Source: JBLNDJ01 sp050261515 (GTDB lineage Bacteria > Acidobacteriota > Terriglobia > Bryobacterales > Bryobacteraceae). From it: 44,691 nucleotides of DNA. Positions 1 through 8,672 of this stretch are shown one piece after another. The DNA is taken from assembly GCA_050261515.1 (NCBI GenBank), contig JBLNDJ010000026.1, positions 1-44,691 on the forward strand, given 5' to 3'. A program made the position numbers and the translations under genes. Below the pieces are notes generated by a model. That model ran no database searches. It was not told the DNA's origin and saw nothing but the letters and a program-made list of their open reading frames with translations. Position 1 is the stretch's first letter; each line of letters begins with the position of its first letter.

Positions 1-19
1 ACTCGACGGCCCGCGCGTA

Positions 20-61
20 AAGAAAAAGGCCGGCTTCCCTCCTGCGGAGGAAAGCCGGCCT
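20..61 (-). terminator. Rho-independent terminator downstream of the TonB-receptor remnant
   Basis: Arms at 27-42 and 46-61 (core GGCCGGCTTCC) pair over 16 bp with one mismatch around a 3-nt TGC loop. Read on the minus strand the hairpin is followed by a T-rich run (complement of the A-rich bases 20-27). It lies 53 bases beyond the stop codon of the minus-strand receptor remnant, so it fits as that gene's terminator. Confidence 0.8.
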
Positions 62-114
62 GAAAACGAAACCAAATCCCTCAAATCGCGAGGGACTTGA
101 CAGGTCGCTCCATA

Positions 115-1377
115 TCAGAACGACAGTCGCGCCGAGAACTGGAAGATGCGCGGCTCGTTCGCCTGCATACTCAGATCCTGAAGACCCGTGTACATGTTCG
201 GGTTGACGTCGTTCGGGTGGTTCAGGAAATTGAAGGCGTCAGCTTTGATTTGCAGTTTGGTGCTCTCGCGAATGCTGAACGTTTTGTTCAGGCCCATATC
301 CGCGGTCCAATAGCCGGGCCCTTTGATGTTCGCGCGCTGATTCCAGCTCACGAGGTTGTAGTAGTACGTCGCATCCAGAGGCGCCCATGCGGTGCCGCCG
401 TTCTTGAGCGGCAACTGAACCCAGCCGCCATCGCCCGGATTGCCCAACTGGCGCATGACTCTCTGGGTCGGATCCACCGGCATCAGTTGCTGGAGCTTCT
501 GCATGTCCACGTTCGTCGCCTGGGTCGGATCGAAACTTCCCTTGAACCAGATCCGCTGATTGACGCCGTTGATGTTCATGGTGAGCCGCTCGTCGGCGCT
601 CAGCGTGGGATCGCCGAACTGCCACAAGGTTTCGCCGTTACCGGATTCCCCAACCGTCAGCCACAGGCCGGACCGCCACGAACCGGCAGGCGTCAGGCTC
701 CAGCCGCCGACCACCGCATCCAGAAGCTTCGACATGTTGCCGCCGAAGTGCCGGCCGCGGCCGAAGGGAAGATCGAGAACGCCGTTCCAGCTCACGCGGT
801 GCTGGGGAATGCTCGGGTTGTTCGCGTATCCGAGCCGCTGCCGCTGCGCGTAGGTCAGGTTCGGCTCGCCGAGGATTTCGTTGCTCTGCGGAACGCTGAA
901 GCCGCGGGGATCGCCGTTGATGTCCTGGCTTCCGCCCGCACCGGCGTCGTCGTCGGTCGTGGTGAGCGCGCGGCTGAAGGTGTAGTAGGTCTGGAACGCC
1001 ACGCCCTTGGAGAAGCGCCGCTCCAGGTTGATCTCGGCCATATGTGTGTTCGAGTTGCCGGTCTTGTTGATCGCCTTCATCGCCCAGTCGGGGTTAGGCC
1101 GCAGCAGATCGGTATTGCCGGGGCGCGCCTCTCCGGTTCGAATGACATAGTTGTACCAGCCCTCTTTGTTGTTCAGGTCGTAGCGCTGCTCCAGGTTGCG
1201 CCCCTGGTTGCCGATGTAGCTGAAGCGGAGCGCAGTGTCTTTCATAAGCTCGCGCTCGATGGTGAAGTTCCAGGTGCGCTGGCGCCCGTCGTTCCAGTTC
1301 TGGTAATCCCAGGCATAGAAATCCTGGGCATAGCCCTGGATCGTGGGATTCTTTTGATGCGGGTTAGTTAAAGTATC
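115..1377 (-). pseudogene. C-terminal remnant of an Oar-like TonB-dependent receptor
   Basis: The reading frame encodes about 420 residues of the outer-membrane beta-barrel end of a large carboxypeptidase-regulatory-domain TonB receptor, the class abundant in Acidobacteria. Signs are the WNDGRQRTWNF stretch, SYIGNQGRNLEQR, and a final ARLSF ending in phenylalanine as barrel proteins do. The first in-frame ATG is at 1245, but family-like sequence continues 44 codons further upstream to an in-frame TAA at 1378-1380. The signal peptide, plug and most of the barrel (probably 600 or more residues) are missing; the next 80 bases are repeat-like spacer and then serA. I therefore call it a 5'-truncated gene. 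A short protein from ATG 1245 could still be made but could not form a receptor. The family is clear; that it is a pseudogene is inference. Confidence 0.8.
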
Positions 1378-1411
1378 TTAGCCGAACTGGCGGGGATTGC
1401 GGCGGGAGGGT

Positions 1412-1447
1412 GGGGCTTCAGTCCCGCTCTCGCGGACCTGAAACCCC
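1412..1447. repeat. Imperfect palindrome between receptor remnant and serA
   Basis: Arms 1412-1427 (GGGGCTTCAGTCCCGC) and 1432-1447 (GCGGACCTGAAACCCC) pair with about three mismatches around a 4-nt loop. It sits 14 bases after the serA stop codon, so it may terminate the minus-strand serine operon. It also looks like a REP-type dispersed repeat, which cannot be proved from one copy. Confidence 0.55.
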
Positions 1448-1461
1448 CAGACAAAGGCAAC

Positions 1462-3054
1462 TTAGCTTGCGAAATCGACCGAGCGGGCGATCTTGACCGC
1501 CGGGTTCTGCTTCAACTCGGACAGCACCTTCTCGGGCACCGCGCCGTCGGTCTCGACGATGGCCAGCGCCTCGAGCGGCTCGCCCGGCGCCAGCGGCGCA
1601 TCGCGGCGGCCCAGCGAAAAGTTCGCGATGTTGATGCCGTTGTTGCCGAGCACGGTCCCGACGTGGCCGATCACGCCCGGCACGTCATGGTTCTTCATGA
1701 ACACCAGGTGGCCGGAGAGCGGCGCCTCGCACGAGATGCCGTCCACGCGAATTATGCGCGAACGGTCGAGCACCACGGCGCCTTCGACCGCCGTCACGCC
1801 TGCGTCCGTTTCGAGCTCGAGGGTGACCGAATCGACGTGCGCCGCCTTCTTCTCGTGGCGTTCGTTGACCGTCAGCCCCCGCTGGGTGGCGAGCTGCATG
1901 GAGTTCACCAGCGTCGCCTTCTGCGAGAGCCAGCGGTTGAACAGTCCCACCAGCCCGGAGTTGCGGATCAGGTGCGTGCTCCCGTTGCCGATCTTGCCCG
2001 AATACACCAGCCGCACGGCAGTCGGGTTGCCGCGCGAGATCTGCGCCGCGAAGCAGCCAAGCCGCTCGGCGAGCGAGATGTAGGGCCCGAGCACCTTGTA
2101 CTGCTCCGCCGTGAGCGGCGGCATGTTGACCGCGTTGGTCGCCACGCCGGTCCTCAGATACTCGGCGATCTGCTGGGCGATGCGCACGCCGACGATCTCC
2201 TGCGCTTCCTCGGTCGAACCGGCGATGTGCGGCGTCGCAAGCACGGTTTCGAGACCCAGCAGCGGCAGGTCGGCCGCCGGCGGCTCCGGCTTGAAGACGT
2301 CGAGCGCCGCGCCCGCGACCTTGCCCGACTGAATCGCTTCGGCCAGTGCTTCCTGGTCCACCATCTCGCCGCGCGCGCAGTTAATGATGCGGACGCCCGG
2401 CTTCATCTGCGCGATCGCCTCGCGCGAAATCAGTTTCTGCGTTTCCGGCGTGAGCGCGACGTGAATCGTGATGTAGTCGCTCTCGGCGTAGAGCTGCGCG
2501 AGATCCACCAGCTTGACGTCGAGGTCGGCCGCGGTCTGCGGGCTCACGAACGGGTCGTTGGCAATGATCGTCATCTCGAACGCCCGCGCGCGGCGCACCA
2601 CTTCCCGCCCGATCGAGCCGAGCCCGATCACGCCCAGCGTCTTCCCGCGGATTTCGTTGCCGAGGAACTTCTTCTTCTCCCACTTGCCCGCTTTGGTCGA
2701 GTCGCTGGCCTGCGGGATCGAGCGCGCGAGCGCGAGCATCAGCGCGATGGTGTGCTCGGCGACTGAAACCGCGTTGCCGCCCGGCGTGTTCATGACGATC
2801 ACGCCCGCGGCCGTGGCGGCATTCAAATCGACGTTATCGACCCCGACTCCCGCGCGCCCGATGACGCGCAGCTTCGGAGCCTTCTCAAGCACTTCTTTGG
2901 TGACCTTCACCGCGCTGCGCACGATGAGCGCTTCCGCATCGGGCAGGCAGTTCAGGTATTCCTTCGGATTCGAGACGACGACGTTCCAGCCGGGCTGCGA
3001 CTTGAGCAGCTCGATTCCGGCGGCGGCCATGGGTTCGGCTACCAGGACGTTCAT
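1462..3054 (-). CDS. serA: D-3-phosphoglycerate dehydrogenase
   Basis: This 530-residue protein oxidises 3-phosphoglycerate to 3-phosphohydroxypyruvate with NAD, the first step of serine biosynthesis in the cytoplasm. Its length matches the long SerA type with substrate, NAD-binding, intervening and C-terminal ACT domains. Visible motifs are the Rossmann loop GVIGLGSIGREV, the catalytic arginine in NCARGEMVD, the catalytic histidine in ATPHIAGS, and an ACT-like end beginning HLVFMKNHDVPGVIGHVG, where serine feedback normally acts. The ATG at 3054 overlaps the stop of the upstream aminotransferase in an ATGA arrangement, showing translational coupling. The frame stays open upstream of this ATG, but that stretch is the aminotransferase in another frame and carries no SerA sequence. 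Confidence 0.96.
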   Translation of the reverse strand: MNVLVAEPMAAAGIELLKSQPGWNVVVSNPKEYLNCLPDAEALIVRSAVKVTKEVLEKAPKLRVIGRAGVGVDNVDLNAATAAGVIVMNTPGGNAVSVAEHTIALMLALARSIPQASDSTKAGKWEKKKFLGNEIRGKTLGVIGLGSIGREVVRRARAFEMTIIANDPFVSPQTAADLDVKLVDLAQLYAESDYITIHVALTPETQKLISREAIAQMKPGVRIINCARGEMVDQEALAEAIQSGKVAGAALDVFKPEPPAADLPLLGLETVLATPHIAGSTEEAQEIVGVRIAQQIAEYLRTGVATNAVNMPPLTAEQYKVLGPYISLAERLGCFAAQISRGNPTAVRLVYSGKIGNGSTHLIRNSGLVGLFNRWLSQKATLVNSMQLATQRGLTVNERHEKKAAHVDSVTLELETDAGVTAVEGAVVLDRSRIIRVDGISCEAPLSGHLVFMKNHDVPGVIGHVGTVLGNNGINIANFSLGRRDAPLAPGEPLEALAIVETDGAVPEKVLSELKQNPAVKIARSVDFAS

Positions 3055-4220
3055 ACATTCACCGCCTTGGGCAGCGCAACCTCCGCGTAGACTTTCTGGA
3101 CCTCGGCCACGCCCTTGCCGAGCTCGACCGGGTGGCCGTTGGCCGAAAGGATCAGCTCCAGACCCGCAATCACGGCGAACAAATCCGGAAAGTCGAAGTA
3201 CCCCAGGTGGGCGATGCGGAAAATCTTGCCCTTCATCGTTCCCTGCCCGTTGGCGATGATCGCGCCGAAGCGGTTGCGGAATTCCTTCACGATGACCCCG
3301 GAATCCATGCCCGCGGGCGCTTTGATCGCCGTCACGGACGAGCCGGGCGAACCAGGCGAGAACAGCTCGAGGCCAAGCGCGGCCGCCGCAGCCCGCGTCG
3401 CGCGCGCGAGCAACTGCGCGTTCTCCACGAGCTTCGGCATCCCGATCTGCTTGATGTACCCGAGCGCCGACGCAAGCGCCAGCAGAAGGCTCGTCGAGGG
3501 CGTCCAGCTCGATTCGCCGCCGTCCGCGCTCTTCTTCTCTTTCTTCAGATTGAAGTAGTAGTGCGGCAGGCCGGCCGTCTCGGTGAACTTCCACGCCTTG
3601 GCGCTGATCGTCATGAACGCCAGGCCGGGCGGGATCATGAACGCTTTCTGCGAGCCGCCGATGACGACGTCGAGCCCCCAGCCGTCGATGTCGAGCGGCA
3701 TGGTGCCGATGCCCGTGATCGCGTCCACCACGAAGATGGCCTGCGTCTTCGCGATCGCCTCCGCCATGGCGCGCACGTCGTGCGCCGCGCCGGTCGAGGT
3801 CTCGGAAGCCTGCACGAAGACGCCGCGCGCATCCGGGTTCTCGGCCAGCGCCGAAGCCACCCGTTCGGGCGTAACGACATCGCCGTACTCGGCCTTCAGG
3901 ACGACCGCGTTCAGCCCGTAAGCCGCCGCGATCTCGACCCATCGCTCGCCGAACTTTCCGGCGGTGCAAACGATGACCTTATCGCCGCGCGAAAACAGGT
4001 TCGACACGGAAGCGTCCATCGCGCCGGTTCCCGACGCGCTGAAGATCAGCACATCGTTCTGGGTGCCCAACACTTCCTTGAGGTCTTTGAGTGCCGAGCG
4101 GTACACGTTGCGGAAATCCTCGGTACGGTGATGGATGTCCGACGCCATCATTGCGTGCAGCGCGGGGGGATAGAGAGGTGTCGGCCCCGGCGTTAAGAGA
4201 CGTTGCTTACGGATGTACAT
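3051..4220 (-). CDS. Class V aminotransferase, probably phosphoserine or serine-glyoxylate/pyruvate type
   Basis: A 389-residue PLP enzyme of the alanine-glyoxylate/serine-pyruvate aminotransferase family. The start has the family signature LLTPGPTPLYP, followed by HHRTEDF and FSASGTGAMD; the PLP lysine is K192 in GGSQKAFMIPPGL. It is the first gene of a two-gene operon with serA, overlapping it by 4 bp. The likely job is therefore transamination of phosphohydroxypyruvate to phosphoserine, in place of classical SerC. That role is inferred from the neighbour; the family also contains serine:glyoxylate and alanine:glyoxylate enzymes. The ATG at 4220 has no clear Shine-Dalgarno. Only 31 bases separate it from the divergent yqeY gene, so both promoters must be compact or lie in the genes. 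Confidence 0.88.
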   Translation of the reverse strand: MYIRKQRLLTPGPTPLYPPALHAMMASDIHHRTEDFRNVYRSALKDLKEVLGTQNDVLIFSASGTGAMDASVSNLFSRGDKVIVCTAGKFGERWVEIAAAYGLNAVVLKAEYGDVVTPERVASALAENPDARGVFVQASETSTGAAHDVRAMAEAIAKTQAIFVVDAITGIGTMPLDIDGWGLDVVIGGSQKAFMIPPGLAFMTISAKAWKFTETAGLPHYYFNLKKEKKSADGGESSWTPSTSLLLALASALGYIKQIGMPKLVENAQLLARATRAAAAALGLELFSPGSPGSSVTAIKAPAGMDSGVIVKEFRNRFGAIIANGQGTMKGKIFRIAHLGYFDFPDLFAVIAGLELILSANGHPVELGKGVAEVQKVYAEVALPKAVNV

Positions 4221-4251
4221 GGGTGTTCGGTCTTAATAGAATAGCAGAGGA

Positions 4252-4698
4252 ATGCCTCTACTCGAACGGCTGCAAAAGGACATGACCGAGGCCATGAAGG
4301 CCCGGGACGAAGAACGCCTGAACGCGCTCCGCATGGTGAAGACGGCGCTCAAAAAGCAGGAAGTCGATTCGATGAAACCGCTCGACGAAAAGGCCGAGAT
4401 CCAGATCCTGAACATGCTGATCAAGCAGCGGCGCGAAGCGGCCGAGATGTTCCGCAAAGGCGGCCGCGCCGAACAGGCCGACAAGGAAGAGGCCGAGCTG
4501 CGCCTGATCGAATCCTACATGCCCGCTATGGCGAGCGACGAAGAGATCGAAGCGGCGATCGAGGCCGCGCTGGGCGAGACGGGGGCGGCTTCGGCGAAGC
4601 AGATGGGGCTCGTCATGAAGGCCGTGCAGGCCCGGCTCGCCGGCAAGCGGGTGGACGGCAAAGCGCTCAGCGACAAGGTGCGGGCCAAGCTGGGATAG
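4252..4698 (+). CDS. GatB/YqeY domain protein
   Basis: This 148-residue protein belongs to the YqeY family, related to the C-terminal tRNA-binding domain of the GatB amidotransferase subunit. Visible family features are the start LLERLQKDMTEAMKARDEERL, the stretch RMVKTALKKQEVD, the middle IKQRREAAEMFRKGGR and an end with KAVQARLAGKRVDGK. It is small, charged, all-helical and has no signal peptide, so it is cytoplasmic. Its exact function is not established in the family; a role with tRNA or amidation is only suggested by the GatB similarity. The ATG follows an AGAGGA Shine-Dalgarno. It is transcribed away from the serine operon and converges with hflX. Confidence 0.9.
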   Translation: MPLLERLQKDMTEAMKARDEERLNALRMVKTALKKQEVDSMKPLDEKAEIQILNMLIKQRREAAEMFRKGGRAEQADKEEAELRLIESYMPAMASDEEIEAAIEAALGETGAASAKQMGLVMKAVQARLAGKRVDGKALSDKVRAKLG

Positions 4699-4741
4699 GT
4701 GAGGGAATGTCCGTCATTCAGTTGGGATCTGCCGAACGGAA

Positions 4742-6064
4742 TTAGCCCGCCACGAAGCCGGCGAGCCGGCTGCGGACGGATTGCGGTACTTCGGCATCGA
4801 TCACGCAGTCCTCGCCCTCGTACCGCAAGCTGCGCACGCGCCCAAACTCGTGCAGCAGGTTGATCGTGCCGCCGTCGCCCGCGGGAATGCGGAAGGTCGC
4901 GCGCGTCACCGGGTCGAGGGGCAGCAGGTCATCCACCGCGGCAAGCAGATGGTCGATTCCCTGCCCTGTTTTCGCCGAGACCGCGACGGCCCGGGTTTCC
5001 GCTTTCGCGCCCAGACCGGCCAGCAGGCGCCGGCGGGCGGCGTCGGGATCGGTCCCGGCCTCGGGCGCCAGGTCGGTCTTGTTCAGCACCAGCAGTTGCG
5101 GCGTGGCGCCGGCGTCGATCTCCGCGAGCACCTTTAATACGTGCGCGATCTGCGGCTCGGCGTGCGGGGACGATACGTCGATCACGTGCAGCACCAGCGA
5201 CGCTTCGGTGACTTCCTCGAGCGTCGCGCGGAAGGCCTTCACCAGGTCCACGGGCAGGTTGCGGATGAACCCGACCGTGTCGCTGAGCAGAATCTTGCGG
5301 CGCGACGGGAGCGCGATCGCCCGCACGGTCGGATCGAGCGTGGCGAACATGCGCGAGTCGGCGACAACTTCAGCGCCGGTAATCCGGTTAAACAGCGTCG
5401 ATTTCCCGGCGTTCGTGTAGCCCACCAGCGCCGCGGTCGCAAGCGGCACGGCCTGGCGCTGCCGGCGCTGCACGGCGCGCCCCGACCGCACGCTGTCGAG
5501 CTCCTTCTGAAGCCGCGCAATGCGGCCGGAGATGCGCCGGCGGTCGGTTTCAAGCTGCGTTTCGCCGGGTCCCCGCGTGCCGATGCCGCCGCCGAGCCGG
5601 GACATCTCGGTGCCCCGTCCGGCCAGGCGAGGCAGCAGGTAGTTCAATTGCGCGAGCTCCACCTGAAGCTGCCCTTCCCGCGTGCGCGCGCGCCGGGCGA
5701 AGATGTCGAGGATGAGCTGCGTACGGTCCACCACCTTGCAGTCGAGCGCCCGCTCCAGGTTGCGCTGCTGCGTGGGGGTGAGGTCGTGGTCGAAAATGAC
5801 GGTGCCGGCCTTCGCGGCCCGGGCGAGCGCGGCCAGTTCCTCGACCTTGCCGGACCCGATCAGCGTGGCCGCTTTCGGCCGCTCCAGCGTCTGAAGCATC
5901 CTGCCGAGAATCACGGCCCCGGCGCTTTGGGCCAGCGTCGCGAGCTCGTCCAGAGACTCCTCCGGCGTGTAATCGAAATAACCGGAACTTTCCTTTCGGC
6001 CCGAATGGCCCTTGATATCCAGGCCGGCCAGCAGGGCGCGTTCCCGTTCGGGGGCGGGAGACAG
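4742..6064 (-). CDS. hflX: Ribosome-associated GTPase HflX, probable CTG start
   Basis: HflX splits or rescues stalled 50S/70S ribosomes under stress. The N-terminal domain carries VIFDHDLTPTQQRNLERAL and GGIGTRGPGETQLETDRR; the GTPase domain has G1 GYTNAGKS, G3 SDTVGFI and G4 NKTD. A GTG at 5914 would leave out conserved N-terminal sequence (SGYFDYTPEESLDELATLA), which is in frame upstream. The only plausible initiator before it is the CTG at 6064-6062, seven bases after a strong GGAGGG Shine-Dalgarno embedded in the end of hfq. With this start the protein is 440 residues, normal for HflX. The frame is the same as hfq, separated by the hfq TGA, one TCA codon and then the CTG. The family call is firm; the CTG start is inference, and readthrough of the TGA is the alternative. 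Confidence 0.93.
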   Translation of the reverse strand: MSPAPERERALLAGLDIKGHSGRKESSGYFDYTPEESLDELATLAQSAGAVILGRMLQTLERPKAATLIGSGKVEELAALARAAKAGTVIFDHDLTPTQQRNLERALDCKVVDRTQLILDIFARRARTREGQLQVELAQLNYLLPRLAGRGTEMSRLGGGIGTRGPGETQLETDRRRISGRIARLQKELDSVRSGRAVQRRQRQAVPLATAALVGYTNAGKSTLFNRITGAEVVADSRMFATLDPTVRAIALPSRRKILLSDTVGFIRNLPVDLVKAFRATLEEVTEASLVLHVIDVSSPHAEPQIAHVLKVLAEIDAGATPQLLVLNKTDLAPEAGTDPDAARRRLLAGLGAKAETRAVAVSAKTGQGIDHLLAAVDDLLPLDPVTRATFRIPAGDGGTINLLHEFGRVRSLRYEGEDCVIDAEVPQSVRSRLAGFVAG

Positions 6065-6067
6065 TGA

Positions 6068-6367
6068 TCAGCCCTCCGATTCGGCGGCTTGCGACAGGCC
6101 CGGCTGGCTGCTTCCGGCCCCGGCCGCGGAGGCCTGCGACGCCGCCGCGTATCCGTGCCCGGACTTGGCAATAACGACGGTCGAGATCGCGTGCTTGAAG
6201 ATGAGCTGCTCCTGGCTATTCGATTCAAGAATCAGCGAGTACTTGTCGAAGCTTTTGATGCGGCCCGAAAGCTTGACCCCGCTCATCAGGTAGATCGTCA
6301 GAAAGGTTTTGTCCTTTCTCGCGTTGTTGAGAAAAGCTTCCTGAATGTTCTGCGCCGGCTTTTCCAT
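6068..6367 (-). CDS. hfq: RNA chaperone Hfq
   Basis: A 99-residue Sm-like protein that forms a hexameric ring and pairs small RNAs with mRNAs. The Sm1 region appears as NIQEAFLNNARKDKTFLTIYL followed by GVKLSGRIKSFDKYSLIL, and the Sm2 signature as IFKHAIST. After about residue 70 the tail is low in complexity and rich in Ala, Ser, Gly and Gln, as in other Hfq C-terminal disordered tails. Translation starts at an ATG preceded by AGGAAA. It lies between a dksA/traR gene (95-bp gap) and hflX, an hfq-hflX order also known from Proteobacteria. Its last codons contain the GGAGGG that probably serves as ribosome binding site of hflX. Confidence 0.97.
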   Translation of the reverse strand: MEKPAQNIQEAFLNNARKDKTFLTIYLMSGVKLSGRIKSFDKYSLILESNSQEQLIFKHAISTVVIAKSGHGYAAASQASAAGAGSSQPGLSQAAESEG

Positions 6368-6462
6368 CGTATTTCCTTTGGCCCGGGAGGGTTCCTATTC
6401 TATCAAAATGACGCCCAGCGCCGAATGCGATTGTACAACAACCGCCCAAGGCGCGGGCGCGT

Positions 6463-6831
6463 TCACTCGCCGTCGACGGCGGGGGCCGGGCCACCCTCCG
6501 CGGCTTGCTCCTGGCAGGGGATACAATACTTCGCCCACGGAACGGCGTCGAGGCGCTTGGCCGCGATCGGCTCTTCGCAGCCCTGGCAGATGCCGTAGTT
6601 CCCCGCGTCGATCCGGCGCAGAGCGCCCTCCAGATCGCGCAAAAGCTCGATTTCCATGCGGTTCTGGTTCAAGAACAGCCACTCGTCGTGGCTTTTCTGG
6701 CACCAATCGCCGAAATCGAGCGGCTCGTCGGGGCGCGCCACGACCGCCTCGGCGCGGCGCGCCGACAGGCCCTCGCGCAGCTCGTCGATCTTTTTTTGCA
6801 ACAGCTTGCGGTACCGCTCGGTCCGCGACAT
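6463..6831 (-). CDS. DksA/TraR family zinc-finger transcription factor
   Basis: A 122-residue protein with an N-terminal coiled-coil-prone part and a C-terminal C4 zinc finger: C82-x2-C85 (GICQGCEEPI) and C103-x2-C106 (YCIPCQ), with 17 residues between the pairs. This is the DksA/TraR pattern; members bind the RNA polymerase secondary channel and modulate transcription, some with ppGpp. The Asp-Ala tip of E. coli DksA is not obvious here, so I do not assign the dksA symbol. A promoter-like TTGCAT-N16-TACTTT lies just upstream of the ATG. The gene heads the minus-strand cluster with hfq and hflX and is divergent from polX. Confidence 0.88.
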   Translation of the reverse strand: MSRTERYRKLLQKKIDELREGLSARRAEAVVARPDEPLDFGDWCQKSHDEWLFLNQNRMEIELLRDLEGALRRIDAGNYGICQGCEEPIAAKRLDAVPWAKYCIPCQEQAAEGGPAPAVDGE

Positions 6832-6845
6832 ATGTGAGTCTGACT

Positions 6846-6873
6846 AAAGTATCACGAGTTCTGGAAAATGCAA
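6846..6873 (-). promoter_or_regulatory. Sigma70-like promoter of the dksA/traR-hfq-hflX cluster
   Basis: On the minus strand TTGCAT (complement of 6868-6873) is followed after 16 bases by TACTTT (complement of 6846-6851). The -10 is 14 bases from the ATG at 6831, so the leader would be very short. Spacing and hexamers resemble a sigma70 promoter; no experimental support. Confidence 0.5.
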
Positions 6874-6935
6874 GCGAATTCTAAGCGGAAAGGAAACAGG
6901 AGTTAGAATACAGGGGACGGAAGGGGGCGGGGGGC

Positions 6936-8672
6936 ATGGAGAACCGGGAGATCGCCCGGCTGCTGGCCGAAACGGCCGACCTGATGGAGATTGCCTCCGG
7001 CGATCCGTTTCGCATCCGCAGCTACCGGAATGCCGCTTCGGCCGTCGAAAGCTGGCCCGAGCGCGTCGAGGATATTCTCAAGAACCCGGAGCGCAAGGTC
7101 ACCGAAATTCCGGGAATCGGCAAGGGCATGGCGGCGAACCTCGAGGAGATCGCCGCGCGCGGATCGTTCGAGCGGCGCGACGAACTGCTCGCGAAGTACC
7201 CGCCCACCGCCCTCGAGCTGCTCAAAATTCAGGGGCTCGGGCCGAAGACCATCTCGCTGCTTTGGGAGCATTACCGCATCAGCACCATCGACGATCTCGA
7301 GCGCATCTGCCAGGAGCAGAAGCTGCGGCTGCTTCCGCGCCTGGGCGCGAAGGTCGAGGAGAAGGTGCTGAGGTCGATTTCGAGCTACCGGCAGCGCGCG
7401 GGGCGCTTCCTGCTCAACGCCGCGGACGAACTGGCCGCCGATCTGGCCGGCTACCTCATGGAGACGCCCGGCATCGAGCAAGTGACTCCGGCGGGCAGCC
7501 TGCGGCGCGGCCGGGAGACGGTCGGCGATCTGGACCTGCTCGTGACGGGCCCGGAGCCCGGCGCGGTCCTCGAGCGCTTCGTCGCGCACCCGCGCGTCCA
7601 CGAAGTGCTCGCGCGCGGCGAAAACAAGGCCAGCGCGAAGGTGGGACTCCAGGAAATCCAGGTGGACGTGCGCGCGCTGCCCAGGGAGAGCTACGGGGCC
7701 GCGCTGCTCTACTTCACCGGCAGCAAGGAGCACAACATCGCGCTGCGCAACCGCTGTCTGAAGAAGGGCTACACGCTGAGCGAGTACGGGCTGTTCCGGC
7801 TGGAGGGCAACGAGCGCGCCGCGGGCGCGGCCGAGGAGGAGATTTACGAGAAGCTGGGGCTCGCCTGGATTCCTCCGGAACTGCGCGAGAACCAGGGCGA
7901 GATCGACTGCGCGGCCGAGGGGCGGCTGCCGCGGCTGGTCGAAGCGCCCCAGATCCGCGGCGATCTGCATATCCACACCACCGAGACCGACGGGCGCGCC
8001 ACGCTCGAACAAATGGCAGCCCAGGCCAGGAAGCTCGGCTACGAGTACATCGCGATCACCGACCACTCCAAGGCGCTCGCGATGGCGAACGGGCTCGACG
8101 AAGCGCGGGCGGTCGCCTTCGCGCGCCGCGTCCGCGAGATCAACCGCGCCGGGGCGCTCGGCATCCACGTATTCTCCGGGATCGAATGCGACATACGCCG
8201 CGACGGTGTGATGGACCTGGCCGATGATGCCCTTGCCGAGCTGGACTTCGTCATCGGCAGCGTCCACAGCTACATGAATCTCGAGCCCGCCGAGATGACC
8301 GACCGCCTGCTGCGCGCGCTCGAGTGCCCGCACCTCCGCGCGCTCGGCCATCCGACCGGCCGGCTCCTGCTGGTCCGCGAGCCCTACCCGTTCGACTTCG
8401 AGCGCGTGGCGGCCGAGGCCGCCCGCCGCAACGTGTGGATGGAGATCAACTCGAGCCCCGAGCGCCTCGACCTGTTCGACTCGCGCATCCGCGCCGCCCA
8501 CGCGCGCGGCGTGAACTTCATCGTCTCCACCGACGCGCATCATCCGAAGCACCTCGCCAACATGCGCTACGGCGTTTCGATGGCGCGCCGCGGCTGGCTT
8601 GAAGCCTCCAGCGTGATGAATACGCTACCATTAAAAGAGTTTCAGTTGCTGCTTACTCGTCATTCCCTATGA
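6936..8672 (+). CDS. polX: DNA polymerase/3'-5' exonuclease PolX (Pol X plus PHP)
   Basis: A 578-residue bacterial family X polymerase with a C-terminal PHP exonuclease domain, expected to act in base-excision or gap-filling repair. Residues 1-150 hold the helix-hairpin-helix DNA-binding part (EIPGIGKGMAANL, IQGLGPKTISLL). The palm shows GSLRRGRETVGDLDLLV with catalytic D198 and D200 and a third Asp, D244, in VDVRAL. The PHP domain begins near residue 342 with DLHIHTTETDG, then ITDHSKALAMANG, GIECDI, GSVHSY, GHPTGR and STDAHH, all metal ligands of the family being present. Length is typical. The stop overlaps the start of the M16 peptidase gene by 4 bp (ATGA), so the two are co-translated. 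A GGGGGCGGGGGG run serves as ribosome binding site. Confidence 0.96.
   Translation: MENREIARLLAETADLMEIASGDPFRIRSYRNAASAVESWPERVEDILKNPERKVTEIPGIGKGMAANLEEIAARGSFERRDELLAKYPPTALELLKIQGLGPKTISLLWEHYRISTIDDLERICQEQKLRLLPRLGAKVEEKVLRSISSYRQRAGRFLLNAADELAADLAGYLMETPGIEQVTPAGSLRRGRETVGDLDLLVTGPEPGAVLERFVAHPRVHEVLARGENKASAKVGLQEIQVDVRALPRESYGAALLYFTGSKEHNIALRNRCLKKGYTLSEYGLFRLEGNERAAGAAEEEIYEKLGLAWIPPELRENQGEIDCAAEGRLPRLVEAPQIRGDLHIHTTETDGRATLEQMAAQARKLGYEYIAITDHSKALAMANGLDEARAVAFARRVREINRAGALGIHVFSGIECDIRRDGVMDLADDALAELDFVIGSVHSYMNLEPAEMTDRLLRALECPHLRALGHPTGRLLLVREPYPFDFERVAAEAARRNVWMEINSSPERLDLFDSRIRAAHARGVNFIVSTDAHHPKHLANMRYGVSMARRGWLEASSVMNTLPLKEFQLLLTRHSL

Noticed and set aside
3055..3969. Upstream extension of the serA frame
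   Set aside because: Encodes Arg/Gly-rich sequence overlapping the aminotransferase; the conserved SerA N-terminus starts at ATG 3054.
4699..4741. Terminator between yqeY-like gene and hflX
   Set aside because: Only a weak TCCGT/ACGGA pairing over a long loop; no stable hairpin.
4742..5914. HflX starting at GTG 5914
   Set aside because: Would remove about 50 conserved N-terminal residues that continue in frame upstream.
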